Position numbers and translations under genes: made by a program. The notes below the pieces were generated by a model. That model was not told where the DNA came from, searched no databases, and saw only the letters and a list, made by a program, of their open reading frames with translations. Positions 24,055 through 33,542 of a DNA stretch of 64,000 nucleotides are shown here, piece after piece. The DNA is from Natronobacterium haloterrestre (GTDB lineage Archaea > Halobacteriota > Halobacteria > Halobacteriales > Natrialbaceae), in the NCBI RefSeq assembly GCF_900112205.1, contig NZ_FOKW01000008.1, positions 1 to 64,000 on the forward strand, read 5' to 3'. Within the stretch, counting starts at the first letter, position 1; each line of letters starts with the position of its first letter.

Positions 24055-26985
24055 ATGAGTGATTTCGACGCGCCGGGTGACGAAGCGGAGAGCGAGGAGT
24101 CGAACGGCTCGGACGACGTGTGGGCAGCCGTCGAGGGAGATGGAGAGGTCGACGCCGACGGGAACCCGTCTCGAGACGCGAGGAAGACGGAGTCGGAAGC
24201 GGGAGCGGAAGCAGGCTCCTCGAGCAGCGACGTGAAAGGGGCTGGCGAACGGGAAGGGAGTTCCACGACTGGTCCCGGAACGGAAACCACGACCGCGACC
24301 GCGACCGCGACCACGAGCGCGAGCGCGACGAAAGCGATCGGAGCGCTCGTCTCACGGCTCGGCTCGCGATTCGGGAGAGGAACCGACGATGCTGGCGCGA
24401 ACACCGGGCCAGCAGAACGTGACGGGAATCGCGACTTCGGGAGCGGTGGAGCCGCTGGCCTCTCCGATAGTACCTCCAAAGCCGGCTCCGAGTCCAGCCC
24501 CGACGGCGGGAGCAAGGACCCGTTCACTCGTCGCATCAACCCTCTGATCACCGAACGGACCTGGACCGTCGTGCTCGTCTTTCTGCTCGTGACGGCCGTC
24601 TTCCTCGGTGGGGCGGTGGCCGGCGGCGGCGAACAGCAGGCGGGTACCGACCAGTTCACCGAGGATTCGGAGGCGCAGGAGGCGTTCGATGAAATGCAGG
24701 AGAACTTCGACCGCTCCGGTCGGGACGCCGGCGGCACCACCGCCCAGCTGTTCGTCACCGATCGGAACGACGGGAACGTCCTCTCGAAGCCGAACCTGTT
24801 GCGAATGCTCGAGTTCCAGGATCGGGTCGAGAACGAGGACGGTCTGCGGGTCGCCTCGACGACGAGTCCGGCGTCGCTGATTGCGACGCAACTCGATCCG
24901 GAGGCGACGACGGCCGAACGGCAGTACCGGGCGATCGAGCGAGCATCCCCGCGTCAACTCGAGGACGCGATCGCTCGAGCCGACGAGCGGATGGGGATCC
25001 CGGTAAGCACCGACTTCACCCGTGAATCGGCGCGCGCGGACGTCGCACAGGTAGCGATCACCTACGACACGCCGCCGATGTCGGAGACGAGCGATCACGC
25101 CCACCTGCAGTTCGAGACCCAGGAGATCGCCGACGAGATCGAGGGCTTCGATACGGACGACAACGTCGTCATCTTCGGCGATGCCGTGATCGAGGAGGAG
25201 ACCGTCCAGTTGCTGGGGGATACGGCCATCGTCGTCTTCCCGGCGGCGATCGTCCTGATCCTGTTTTTCCTGCTGGTCGCGTACCGCGATCCGGTCGACC
25301 TCGCGCTGGGACTGGCGGCGCTGGTGATGACGATGATCTGGACGTTCGGATTCATGGGGTTCGCGAACATCCCGTTCTCGGACTCCCTGATCACCGTCTT
25401 CCCGCTGTTGCTCGCGGTCGGGATCGACTTCGGGATCCACATCATCAACCGCTACCGGGAAGAGCGGGGTACCGGAAAGTCGATCGGTGACTCGATGGGG
25501 ATCACGACCGACCAGTTGACGACGGCGCTGCTGATCGTCACCCTGACGACGGTGTTCAGCATTATGGCGAACCTGGTCAGCGACATCACGCGGGATTTCG
25601 CCATCGTCGCGTCGGCGGGAATGGTCTTTACGTTCCTCATCTTCAGCGTGTTTCTCCCTGCGGGAAAGGTCGGCTTCGACCGCCTCCGGGAGGGGACGCG
25701 GTTCCCGGAGTTCGGCTCCACCCCGCTCGGTCAGGAGAACTCGTGGATGGGCCGTGTGCTGCCGGTCGGCGTTCACGTCGCCCGGGCGGTCCCCGTGCTC
25801 TTTCTCGTCGCGATGCTCGTGCTCGGTGCGGGTGCCACCGCGTACGGGACCGGCGTCGACACCGAGTTCGATCAGGAGGCGTTCTTCCCCGACGAGGACC
25901 GGATCGAACAGTACCAGTCGTTGCCCGGCCCGCTCCAGCCCAGCGACTACACGTTCATGACGGTGCTGAACTACCTCGAGGAGGACTTCGATCAGAGCAT
26001 CGACGGTTCGGTGACGATATACGTCGACGACAGCGATCTCAGGTCCGACCGCGGACTCAGAGAGGTCGACCGCGCGGTCCGGAACCCGCCCGAGGCGTTC
26101 AAATCCGACGGCCGGGAGGCCGACGCCGACACCATCCTCGACGTCATCGACTCCCAGGCCGCGACGGATCCGGAGTTCGCCGCGACCGTCGAGCGGTACG
26201 ACTCGAGCGGCGACGGGATCCCGGATCGTGACGTCGACGCCGTCTACGACGCGCTGTTCGCCTCCGACGGGGCGGACGAGGCCGCCGATCGGCTGACGAC
26301 CGACCGGAGCGCGACCCGGATCGACGTCCAGATCGACGTCGACGCCGATCAGGACGAGGCCGTCGCCGCCGCCAGAACCGTCGCCGACGGGATGGAACTC
26401 GACGCGACGGCGACGGGGCAACTGGTCATCTTCGAGGCCGTGATCGAGAAGACGACCGAATCGTCGATCAACAGCCTCGTCGTCGCCTTTCTCCTGACGA
26501 TGATCTTCCTCGTGCTTTCCTACTGGTGGCTCGAGGGCCGGGCGATCTACGGCGTCCTGAACCTGGTTCCGGTGTTGCTGGCGGTTGCCCTGCTCGCGGG
26601 CTCGATGCGGCTGTTCGACGTGCCGCTAACGCCGATCAACGCGCCGATCCTCTCGGTCTCGATCGGGCTGGGCGTCGACTACACCGTCCACTTCATGCAC
26701 CGGTTCGTCGACGAGTACGAGAACACGGGCGACGTGCACGAATCGCTGCTCGTGACCGTCCGCGGGACCGGCGGCGCGCTCACCGGGAGCATGCTGACGA
26801 CCGTCACGGGGCTGGGGGTGCTGTACCTCGCGTTGATCCCCCTGATCATGGAGTTCGGCCTCCTGCTCGCGCTCGGCGTGTTCTACGCGTGGCTGACCTC
26901 CATCCTCGTGTTGCCGTCGGTGATCGTCGTCTGGGATCGCCTCGAGAGCGGAGACGGCGTTTCCGTCGGAGTTCCGGGTCGCTGA
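24055..26985 (+). CDS. RND superfamily (MMPL-type) exporter
   Basis: This 976-residue protein begins with about 150 residues of acidic, Ser/Gly-rich cytoplasmic sequence containing a hexanucleotide-coded TATATAT run. Two homologous MMPL halves follow, each with one helix, an extracellular loop domain and about five helices. The paired signatures are VGIDFGIHIINRYREE and LGVDYTVHFMHRFVDE, with GMVFTFLIFSVFLPAG between them. RND pumps of this class use the proton or sodium gradient to move lipids or hydrophobic compounds; the substrate here is unknown. Start ATG 24055 lies 10 nt after the Ig-like partner gene, indicating an operon. Confidence 0.93.
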   Translation: MSDFDAPGDEAESEESNGSDDVWAAVEGDGEVDADGNPSRDARKTESEAGAEAGSSSSDVKGAGEREGSSTTGPGTETTTATATATTSASATKAIGALVSRLGSRFGRGTDDAGANTGPAERDGNRDFGSGGAAGLSDSTSKAGSESSPDGGSKDPFTRRINPLITERTWTVVLVFLLVTAVFLGGAVAGGGEQQAGTDQFTEDSEAQEAFDEMQENFDRSGRDAGGTTAQLFVTDRNDGNVLSKPNLLRMLEFQDRVENEDGLRVASTTSPASLIATQLDPEATTAERQYRAIERASPRQLEDAIARADERMGIPVSTDFTRESARADVAQVAITYDTPPMSETSDHAHLQFETQEIADEIEGFDTDDNVVIFGDAVIEEETVQLLGDTAIVVFPAAIVLILFFLLVAYRDPVDLALGLAALVMTMIWTFGFMGFANIPFSDSLITVFPLLLAVGIDFGIHIINRYREERGTGKSIGDSMGITTDQLTTALLIVTLTTVFSIMANLVSDITRDFAIVASAGMVFTFLIFSVFLPAGKVGFDRLREGTRFPEFGSTPLGQENSWMGRVLPVGVHVARAVPVLFLVAMLVLGAGATAYGTGVDTEFDQEAFFPDEDRIEQYQSLPGPLQPSDYTFMTVLNYLEEDFDQSIDGSVTIYVDDSDLRSDRGLREVDRAVRNPPEAFKSDGREADADTILDVIDSQAATDPEFAATVERYDSSGDGIPDRDVDAVYDALFASDGADEAADRLTTDRSATRIDVQIDVDADQDEAVAAARTVADGMELDATATGQLVIFEAVIEKTTESSINSLVVAFLLTMIFLVLSYWWLEGRAIYGVLNLVPVLLAVALLAGSMRLFDVPLTPINAPILSVSIGLGVDYTVHFMHRFVDEYENTGDVHESLLVTVRGTGGALTGSMLTTVTGLGVLYLALIPLIMEFGLLLALGVFYAWLTSILVLPSVIVVWDRLESGDGVSVGVPGR

Positions 26986-27091
26986 TCCCGCCTTCGGGAG
27001 TCGAGGCAGTCCCGATCGGCCACTACCCTTACGGGTTCCAGCGGGAGACATACCACAAGACGTACACTGGATGCCACGAGAAACGCGCTCG

Positions 27092-28267
27092 ATGTCCGTC
27101 CGATCCGCTATCGTCCTGGCCGCGGGAGAGGGGAAACGGCTCCGGCCGCTGACGCGACACCGGCCGAAGCCCATGCTTCCCGCCGGTACCAAACCGATCC
27201 TCGAGCACGTCTTCGACGAGCTCGTCGCGGCCGGAATCGAGGAACTGACAGTCGTCGTCGGCTACGGCCGGTCGGCGGTCCAGTCCCACTTCGGCCCCTC
27301 CTACCGGGACGTGCCGATAGAGTACGTCGTACAGGAACACCAGCTGGGCAGCGGTCACGCCCTCGCCGTCGCGGCATCGACGGTCGAGGAGCGGACGCTC
27401 GTCGTAAACGGCGACCAGCTGGTCGACCGGAAGATCGTCGGCGACGTGATCTCGACTCACGAGACCGATCCCGACGCGGTCGCGACCCTCGGCGTCATCG
27501 GTCACGACGACCTCGCGGAGTACGGCGGCGCCATCGTCGACGCCGACGGAACGGTCTCCGAGATCGTCGAAAACCCGACCGACGACCGAACGTACCGACT
27601 CAACGCGGGCGTCTACGCGCTCGAGGCCGAGGCCGTCGAGGCGATGACCGGCGTCGAACCCACTGCCGGCGAGTTCTCGCTGATCGACGGCCTCGAGGCG
27701 CTGGTCGACGAGCGAACGGTCAGGGCGGCGGCGAGCGAGGGGATCTGGATCGACGCGACCTACCCCTGGGACCTGCTCGAGGTCGCCGAGACGCTCTTCG
27801 AGACCGGAACGGTGACCGGATCGGTCGCGTCGTCGGCGCGCGTTCACGGAACGGCGACGGTCGTGGAACCGGCGGTCGTCGGCCCGGACTGCGTGATCAA
27901 CGCCGGTGCCGTCGTCGGGCCGAACGTCTGTCTCGGACAGAACGTAACCGTCGGCTCGAACGCGACGGTCCGGCGCAGCGTCGTCGACGCCGACTCGCGG
28001 ATCGGGGCGAACGCGACCGCGATCGACTGCGTGACCGGCCGCGGCGTCCGGATCGGTCCCGGATCGGCAGTCGTCGGCGGCCCGGGTGACGTCCGCGTCG
28101 ACTCGACGGTCCACCGGGACGAACGCCTGGGAGCGTTGATCGCCGATCGGACCCGGGACGAGGGGGGCGTCACCTACGCACCTGGAACGATCGTCGGCGC
28201 GGAGGCGACGATCAATGCCGGAGCGACGGTCCGGGGCTCGGTCGACTCGGAAACGGAGGTCCGGTAA
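27092..28267 (+). CDS. glmU: GlmU-like bifunctional sugar-1-phosphate nucleotidyltransferase/acetyltransferase
   Basis: The 391-residue protein has an N-terminal nucleotidyltransferase domain (VLAAGEGKRLRPLT, RPKPMLPAGTKPILEH, NGDQLVD, GIWIDATYPWDLLE) and a C-terminal left-handed beta-helix of hexapeptide repeats (VVGPDCVINAGAVVGPNVCLG and others) as in GlcN-1-P acetyltransferases. It would produce UDP-GlcNAc or a related sugar nucleotide from GlcN-1-P. It sits 3 nt upstream of glmS, which makes the GlcN-6-P precursor, so the pair should form an operon. ATG 27092 is preferred; ATG 27071 would add seven residues. The first enzyme of the route, phosphoglucosamine mutase, is not in the window. 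Confidence 0.9.
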   Translation: MSVRSAIVLAAGEGKRLRPLTRHRPKPMLPAGTKPILEHVFDELVAAGIEELTVVVGYGRSAVQSHFGPSYRDVPIEYVVQEHQLGSGHALAVAASTVEERTLVVNGDQLVDRKIVGDVISTHETDPDAVATLGVIGHDDLAEYGGAIVDADGTVSEIVENPTDDRTYRLNAGVYALEAEAVEAMTGVEPTAGEFSLIDGLEALVDERTVRAAASEGIWIDATYPWDLLEVAETLFETGTVTGSVASSARVHGTATVVEPAVVGPDCVINAGAVVGPNVCLGQNVTVGSNATVRRSVVDADSRIGANATAIDCVTGRGVRIGPGSAVVGGPGDVRVDSTVHRDERLGALIADRTRDEGGVTYAPGTIVGAEATINAGATVRGSVDSETEVR

Positions 28268-28270
28268 GCG

Positions 28271-30073
28271 ATGTGTGGAATCGTCGGTTACGTCGGCGTC
28301 GACGGCGGTGCGGACGCTCTCGAGGTCCTGCTCAACGGGCTCTCGACGCTCGAGTATCGTGGGTACGACTCGGCAGGGGTCGCCCTCGCGAACGCGTCGC
28401 TTTCGGTCCACAAATCAGAGGGCGAGCTGTCCGAACTCCGGTCGACGCTTCCAGAGGAGTCCCTCCGCGGAGAACGGACCGGTATCGGCCACACCCGCTG
28501 GAGCACGCACGGCCCGCCGTCGGACGCGAACGCCCACCCCCACACCGACGCCGAGGGTCGCGTCGCGGTCGTCCACAACGGGATCGTCGAGAACTACCAG
28601 GAACTCCGGGACGAACTGACCGACGCGGGCGTCTCCTTCGACAGCGAGACGGATACCGAAGTCGTGCCGCACCTGATCGCCTCCCATCTCGAGACCGGCG
28701 ACGATCCCGAACGGGCGTTCCGGCGGGCGATCGACCGGCTCGAGGGAAGCTACGCGATCGCGGCGGTCGTCGCCGGCGGGGACGAGATCTTCGCCGCGCG
28801 AAACGAGTCGCCGCTGGTCGTCGGCGTCGGCGACGATGGCCACTACCTCGCGAGCGACGTGCCGGCGTTTATCGACCACACGGATCGAGTCATCTACGTC
28901 GACGACGGCGAGTTCGTCCGGCTCTCGGCGACGGGACGGCGGATCACCGACGCCGACGGGGAGGTCGTCGAGAAGCCGGTCGAAACCGTCGACTGGGACG
29001 CCGAGGACACCGGCAAGAGCGGCTACGACCACTACATGCTCAAGGAGATCCACGAGCAGCCGACCGCGCTGCGCCAGTGTCTCCGCGGCCGGGTCGACGA
29101 ACTAGCGGGCGAGATCACGCTCGAGGACCTCGACGGGCTCGAGCACGACGGCCCGATCCAGTTCGTCGCCTGTGGGACTTCGTATCACGCCGCCGTGCAC
29201 GCGGCGACCATCTGTCGCGAGCGCGGCATGCGAGCGAACGCGTACGTCGCGAGCGAGTACGCGGCCGACCGAATTCCGGTCGACGGGGAAACGCTGGTCG
29301 TCGGTGTCACCCAGAGCGGCGAGACCGCGGACACCCTGCGGGCGCTCCGGGAAGCGAAGCGCTCGGGGGCCCGGACGCTCGCCGTCACCAACACCGTCGG
29401 CAGTTCCGTGACGCGTGTCTGTGACGACACGCTGTACATCCGTGCCGGCCCGGAGATCGGCGTCGCGGCGACGAAGACCTTCGCCAGCCAGCAGATCGCG
29501 CTCACCCTGCTGGCCGGGCAGTTGAACGGCGGCCTCTCTTACGACGCGATCGAGGCGCTCCGGTCGGTTCCCGATCAGGTACAGACGGTGCTCGATACAT
29601 CGGACGCGAAGGCCGTCGCGGAGGAACTGGTCGGCTCCGACGCCTTCCTGTTTATCGGCCGCGGGCTGGCTTACCCGGTCGCCCTCGAGGGCGCGCTGAA
29701 GTTCAAGGAGATCACGTACGAACACGCGGAGGGATTCGCTGCTGGCGAACTGAAACACGGCCCGCTCGCGCTGGTGACGGACGAAACGCCAGTGTTCGCG
29801 GTCGTGACTGGCGACGGGGAGACCGCACGGAAGACGATCTCGAACATCAAGGAGGTCGAGGCACGCGACGCGCCGGTCGTGGTCGTCACCGACGGACGAT
29901 CAGAAGCCGAACGGTACGCCGACTACGTGCTCGAGATTCCGGCGACCGACGACGTCGGTGCGGCCGTCGTCGCGAACGTCCAGTTGCAACTCGTCTCCTA
30001 CTGGGTCGCCAATCTCATGGGACGGTCGATAGACAAACCACGGAACTTAGCGAAGAGCGTGACAGTCGAGTGA
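28271..30073 (+). CDS. glmS: Glutamine-fructose-6-phosphate aminotransferase (isomerizing)
   Basis: The 600-residue protein starts CGIVGYVG with the N-terminal nucleophile Cys1 of the glutaminase domain (to about 220; GHTRWSTHG, HNGIVENY, ASDVPAF). Two SIS sugar-isomerase domains follow (CGTSYHAA, TQSGETADTLRAL and KFKEITYEHAEGFAAGELKHGPLAL), ending KPRNLAKSVTVE, the family's canonical C-terminus. It transfers the glutamine amide to fructose-6-phosphate and yields glucosamine-6-phosphate for amino-sugar and glycoprotein synthesis. It is the second gene of the glmU-glmS pair. Confidence 0.97.
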   Translation: MCGIVGYVGVDGGADALEVLLNGLSTLEYRGYDSAGVALANASLSVHKSEGELSELRSTLPEESLRGERTGIGHTRWSTHGPPSDANAHPHTDAEGRVAVVHNGIVENYQELRDELTDAGVSFDSETDTEVVPHLIASHLETGDDPERAFRRAIDRLEGSYAIAAVVAGGDEIFAARNESPLVVGVGDDGHYLASDVPAFIDHTDRVIYVDDGEFVRLSATGRRITDADGEVVEKPVETVDWDAEDTGKSGYDHYMLKEIHEQPTALRQCLRGRVDELAGEITLEDLDGLEHDGPIQFVACGTSYHAAVHAATICRERGMRANAYVASEYAADRIPVDGETLVVGVTQSGETADTLRALREAKRSGARTLAVTNTVGSSVTRVCDDTLYIRAGPEIGVAATKTFASQQIALTLLAGQLNGGLSYDAIEALRSVPDQVQTVLDTSDAKAVAEELVGSDAFLFIGRGLAYPVALEGALKFKEITYEHAEGFAAGELKHGPLALVTDETPVFAVVTGDGETARKTISNIKEVEARDAPVVVVTDGRSEAERYADYVLEIPATDDVGAAVVANVQLQLVSYWVANLMGRSIDKPRNLAKSVTVE

Positions 30074-30173
30074 GCGGCAGCGGGGCGACCGTCTCCGACG
30101 GAGCGTCGATAGTACTTGTCGGAAGAGAAATTGAGTGAGTTGGCGATTCGTCTCACGATATTGTGTTCCCACG

Positions 30174-30784
30174 TCACTTGACTTCAAATATAAGCCCCCA
30201 TGAAAATTCTCTGTAAGGTTGATCCCTATTGATTCGTTCTTCGTCGTTTCGTCCATCTTGTACCGTATATAGCTGTGAGACAGTATAAGTCGTTGACTCG
30301 ATACAAGTCTGATCAAATGCTTCATGATCTCCGATAACACTGACTCTATCCGTTGCAGAATCACCCGGTTCTAGGGTAGTGCCTCCCACCGTAGCCCTCT
30401 CAAACGATTCGATCGTTAGGCAACCGGCCGAATGGACTCCAGCAGGGTCTCGAGTGTCAATAGTTTCGCGATGGCGCTCTGAAATCAGTTTCAGGCCAGG
30501 CGGATTACTTTCCGTATCATCAATGATTGCATCAGACCAACCACTAACTGTAACACTCGTTTCTCCGTCATTAGAGAGCGTGACGATTATTTCTGGAAGC
30601 TTTACGGGATCTAATATCGAAGAATTCTGTTCGACCTCAAACGATATATCAATATCTTCGGGGACATCGAATACTCCACTAACCATTCCCCCCTTCTGCT
30701 ATTTGGATCATGAGACGCGATACAGCCTGTTAGGCCGACCGTCGTTCCGGATCCGACCGTAGAAAGGATCTTGCGTCGATTCAT
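30174..30784 (-). pseudogene. Tat lipoprotein gene with a frameshift in a G6 run
   Basis: Reading from ATG 30784 gives a lipoprotein signal, MNRRKILSTVGSGTTVGLTGC, with twin arginines and lipobox GLTGC, then IASHDPNSRRGEW and loss of frame. The body lies in another frame, open from 30686 to 30174: a 170-residue beta-rich domain (IDISFEVEQNSSILDPVKLPEIIVTLSNDGETSV...). The break falls at six consecutive G residues on the coding strand (30688-30693); a seventh G would restore one continuous frame. This may be a homopolymer sequencing error, phase variation or a real mutation. The gene is AT-richer than its neighbours. Confidence 0.75.
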
Positions 30785-30939
30785 GAAATGTATATTGCCG
30801 TTAGTGATTGAATACTTTGGATCCTAGCTATCAAACGACGTGAAGAAGGGATGGATCATATATCTAATAACACGGAAATCACCGCCTGAACGATCGCAGT
30901 TCGTTCTTTACTAATTCGATAGGAGAAGCCACGACGTAC

Positions 30940-31518
30940 GTGGCGGTCAGGTTCCCGCTGTTCCCACGATCCGTGCGCTGGGCGGCGACCGGCGTCGTCG
31001 CCGCGGTGATCTGTTACTGGTCTCTCGTTACGACGCCGCCCGCGTTCTCCTGGCCCCGAACGGGAGCGTTGGTCCCCGGTCCGGCGGTCGCGACCAGCGG
31101 ATTGCACGCGACTGGACTCGAGCGGCTCCCACGCTCTACCCACCAGCACGCGCTGGCGTACGCGACGCTGGCCGTCACCCTCGGTTACGCACTGATCGAC
31201 GAGCGAGGGTTGGAACTGCGACTGCGAGAGGGACTGTTCGTGGTGCTCGTCGTGACTGGGTTCGGCGCGGCACTCGAGGTCGCACAGCTCTCGCATCCGG
31301 CCCGTGTCGGTTCCCCGATCGACGCGATCGTCAACGGACTCGGCGCGACTGCCGTGTCGGTCTGGTACGGCCTCGACCGTCGGATGGAGTTCGTTCCCGT
31401 CACCGTCCTGCCCTTCCTTCGGGAACGCCCCGGCACGGCGGCCCGTTTCCTCGAGCGGTCGGCCGACGACCCCGGATCGGCGGGCAGTGGGGAAACGGAA
31501 AACGGAACGGTCAAGTGA
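30940..31518 (+). CDS. VanZ-like family membrane protein
   Basis: The 192-residue protein has four hydrophobic helices and the VanZ signature: a histidine-bearing HQHALAYATLAVTLGYAL helix, the glutamate/glutamine motif FGAALEVAQLSHPAR, and the D/N pair SPIDAIVNGLGATAV. VanZ proteins are named after a teicoplanin-resistance accessory protein and are of unknown activity; in haloarchaea they often accompany surface-sugar genes. The start is GTG 30940. The C-terminal 35 residues are polar. It begins a run of three closely spaced plus-strand membrane-protein genes. Confidence 0.83.
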   Translation: MAVRFPLFPRSVRWAATGVVAAVICYWSLVTTPPAFSWPRTGALVPGPAVATSGLHATGLERLPRSTHQHALAYATLAVTLGYALIDERGLELRLREGLFVVLVVTGFGAALEVAQLSHPARVGSPIDAIVNGLGATAVSVWYGLDRRMEFVPVTVLPFLRERPGTAARFLERSADDPGSAGSGETENGTVK

Positions 31519-31546
31519 GAAATCCGCGAGCACGTAGACGAACGGA

Positions 31547-32173
31547 ATGCGTCTCGCAGTCAGAGCGACCGTCGCCGTCGTCCTGCTCGCCGGAGTGGTA
31601 GGGCTGTGCGTTCACTACGGAGCCACCTACGAGGAGAACTGGCCGCACCCGACCGGGGAGCAACTCGACGCGGAGTACGATCGCCACGTCGACGATCAGG
31701 TGCTCCTGTTCGGCGAGGTAAAGGACGTCAACCCGGACGAGACGGTGGAGGTTCACGTCACCGACTCCGCGGACGAGGTGGTGGCGGAACTCGAGGTCGA
31801 CGTCGGACCCGGCCCGGAGGAGACCAACGCCGATTCTCCCGGGACCGATTCGATCCGGGACGAAGCGACGCCGCTCGATCCGTCCGCCGTCGAACCGGGC
31901 GGAACCGTACAGGTCTACGGCGAACTCGAGGAGGATCGTTCGATGACGGCCGACGAGGTCGTCGTGGTCAACTCGGGCCCGGACGCCGCGACGTACAAGC
32001 ACGGCGTGTCGCTGCTCGGAATCCTGCTTGCGGTGGGGTACTTCTTCCGGCACTGGCGGCCAGACGGTCGACGGCTCGGGTTCGAGCCGCGGACCGCAGG
32101 GAAAACGGAACGTATCGGGGCGGATGCGGAACTTGAACAGCGACCGAACGGGAGCCGGAACGGGAACGGGTGA
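31547..32173 (+). CDS. Membrane-anchored OB-fold-like protein, function unknown
   Basis: The 208-residue protein has an N-terminal helix (RLAVRATVAVVLLAGVVGLCVHYG), an acidic beta-rich external domain with an OB-like strand pattern (DDQVLLFGEVKDVNPDETVEVHV... GTVQVYGELEEDRSMTADEVVVVNS) and a second helix (KHGVSLLGILLAVGYFF) followed by a polar Arg/Gly tail. Similar haloarchaeal proteins exist, but I know of no function. It lies 28 nt after the VanZ gene and 6 nt before the next, so an operon is likely. Confidence 0.75.
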   Translation: MRLAVRATVAVVLLAGVVGLCVHYGATYEENWPHPTGEQLDAEYDRHVDDQVLLFGEVKDVNPDETVEVHVTDSADEVVAELEVDVGPGPEETNADSPGTDSIRDEATPLDPSAVEPGGTVQVYGELEEDRSMTADEVVVVNSGPDAATYKHGVSLLGILLAVGYFFRHWRPDGRRLGFEPRTAGKTERIGADAELEQRPNGSRNGNG

Positions 32174-32179
32174 GACCCC

Positions 32180-32665
32180 ATGGCTGAACTCCTCTCCCAC
32201 GTTCTCGTGGCCTACGTCTGTTTTACCGTCGCGAGCTGGAAACTCGACTGGCTCACGAAACGGTGGGTCGCCGTCGGAACGATCGGCGCGCTCTTGCCCG
32301 ATCTCAATCGGATCGGACTGTTCGTCTCCGACGCGACGCTCGAGGCCGCGTTCGGCGTGCCGTTTCGTATCGGCGCGATTCATACCCTCGGGGGAACGCT
32401 CCTGCTGGCGGGTGTCGGAGCGGTCGTCGTCGCCGACGAACACCGGCGGGCGTTCGGCGTGTTGCTCGCCGGGGGCCTCTCGCACCTGCTCGTCGATGCC
32501 CTGAAGATGTATGCGGACGGGGTGGCGGGTACGTGGCTGTATCCGATTACCTGGCTTCGGCACCCGACGCCGAACCTCTACGTATCGTCGGACCCGTTGG
32601 TATTCCTGTCGACAGGAGCGCTCGCGGCCGTCGTGTACTTCGTCGACCGCCTTCGAACCCGATGA
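32180..32665 (+). CDS. YdjM/DUF457-type membrane-bound metal-dependent hydrolase family protein
   Basis: The 161-residue protein has the family's spaced histidines and aspartates within membrane helices: LSHVLVAYV, GALLPDLNRIG, IGAIHTLGGTLLL, GGLSHLLVDALKMYADG. Family members related to YdjM are predicted Zn-dependent phospholipase or phosphatase-like membrane hydrolases. The substrate is unknown. It closes the three-gene run starting at 30940, just before the AglF-like gene, which has its own promoter. Confidence 0.85.
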   Translation: MAELLSHVLVAYVCFTVASWKLDWLTKRWVAVGTIGALLPDLNRIGLFVSDATLEAAFGVPFRIGAIHTLGGTLLLAGVGAVVVADEHRRAFGVLLAGGLSHLLVDALKMYADGVAGTWLYPITWLRHPTPNLYVSSDPLVFLSTGALAAVVYFVDRLRTR

Positions 32666-32745
32666 TATACCGCCCTGTGGCGATCGAATCGGTCGTCCCG
32701 GGTGGGGGAGGGGTGTGCGATCGAACTGGTTCGCCAAGCAAGAAG

Positions 32746-32755
32746 ACATATGTAA
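32746..32755 (+). promoter_or_regulatory. TATA box for the aglF-like gene
   Basis: ACATATGTAA lies 23-32 nt before the ATG at 32778, the spacing for a leaderless haloarchaeal transcript. It supports that start against in-frame upstream alternatives. Confidence 0.55.
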
Positions 32756-32777
32756 CTCCAGTTGGTCGAATCGAATT

Positions 32778-33542
32778 ATGCAAGCTGTCGTACTCGCAGC
32801 CGGAAAGGGGACGCGGCTGCGGCCGCTGACCGAGGACAAACCGAAGGGAATGGTCGAAGTCGACGGAAAACCCATTCTCACGCACTGTTTCCAGCAAGTC
32901 GTCGACCTCGGCGCCGAGGAACTCGTCGTCGTCGTCGGCTACGAAAAGGAGCGAATCATCGAACACTACGGCGACGAGTTCCAGGGCGTGCCGATCACGT
33001 ACACCCACCAGCGAGAACAGAAAGGACTGGCCCACGCCTTGCTCACCGTCGAGGACCACATCGACGAGGAGTTCGTGCTCATGCTCGGGGACAACATCTT
33101 CCAGGCGAACCTCGAGGACGTGGTCAACCGCCAGCGGGAGCAGCGAGCCGATGCGGCGTTCCTCGTCGAAGAAGTCCCCTGGGAGGACGCGTCCCGATAC
33201 GGGGTCTGTGATACCAACGAGTACGGCGAGATCACCGACGTCGTCGAGAAACCCGACGATCCGCCCTCTAATCTGGTGATGACCGGGTTCTACACGTTCA
33301 CGCCGGCGATCTTTCACGCCTGTCACCTGGTCCAGCCCAGCGACCGCGGCGAGTACGAACTCAGCGAGGCGATCGACTTGCTGATCCAGTCCGGTCGGAC
33401 GATCGATGCGATCCGGATGGACGGCTGGCGGATCGACGTCGGCTACCCGGAGGACCGCGAGGAGGCCGAACGTCGGTTGCAAGACGAACGAGAAGGGGCC
33501 CAGCCTTCGCCCGAGAGCACGTCCGAGGCATCCGAGGGATGA
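32778..33542 (+). CDS. aglF: AglF-like sugar-1-phosphate nucleotidyltransferase
   Basis: This 254-residue single-domain enzyme has the nucleotidyltransferase signature AVVLAAGKGTRLRPLT, then DKPKGMVEVDGKPIL, LGDNIF (metal-binding Asp), DVVEKPDDPP and the terminal DGWRIDVGYPED. It belongs to the RmlA/GalU-like group; AglF of Haloferax volcanii, which makes a UDP-sugar for S-layer N-glycan assembly, has the same size and layout. Substrate specificity (UTP or dTTP; glucose or other sugar) cannot be read. The S-layer protein, GlmU/GlmS and this enzyme share the window, so a role in surface glycosylation is plausible. The C-terminal 20 residues are a Ser/Glu-rich tail. Confidence 0.87.
   Translation: MQAVVLAAGKGTRLRPLTEDKPKGMVEVDGKPILTHCFQQVVDLGAEELVVVVGYEKERIIEHYGDEFQGVPITYTHQREQKGLAHALLTVEDHIDEEFVLMLGDNIFQANLEDVVNRQREQRADAAFLVEEVPWEDASRYGVCDTNEYGEITDVVEKPDDPPSNLVMTGFYTFTPAIFHACHLVQPSDRGEYELSEAIDLLIQSGRTIDAIRMDGWRIDVGYPEDREEAERRLQDEREGAQPSPESTSEASEG

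Noticed and set aside
24352-26421. 689-residue minus-strand ORF opposite the RND exporter
   Set aside because: High-GC halophile DNA leaves long open shadows on the antisense strand. The composition is Arg/Val/Asp-rich and repetitive with no family motifs, whereas the plus strand has clear MMPL signatures.
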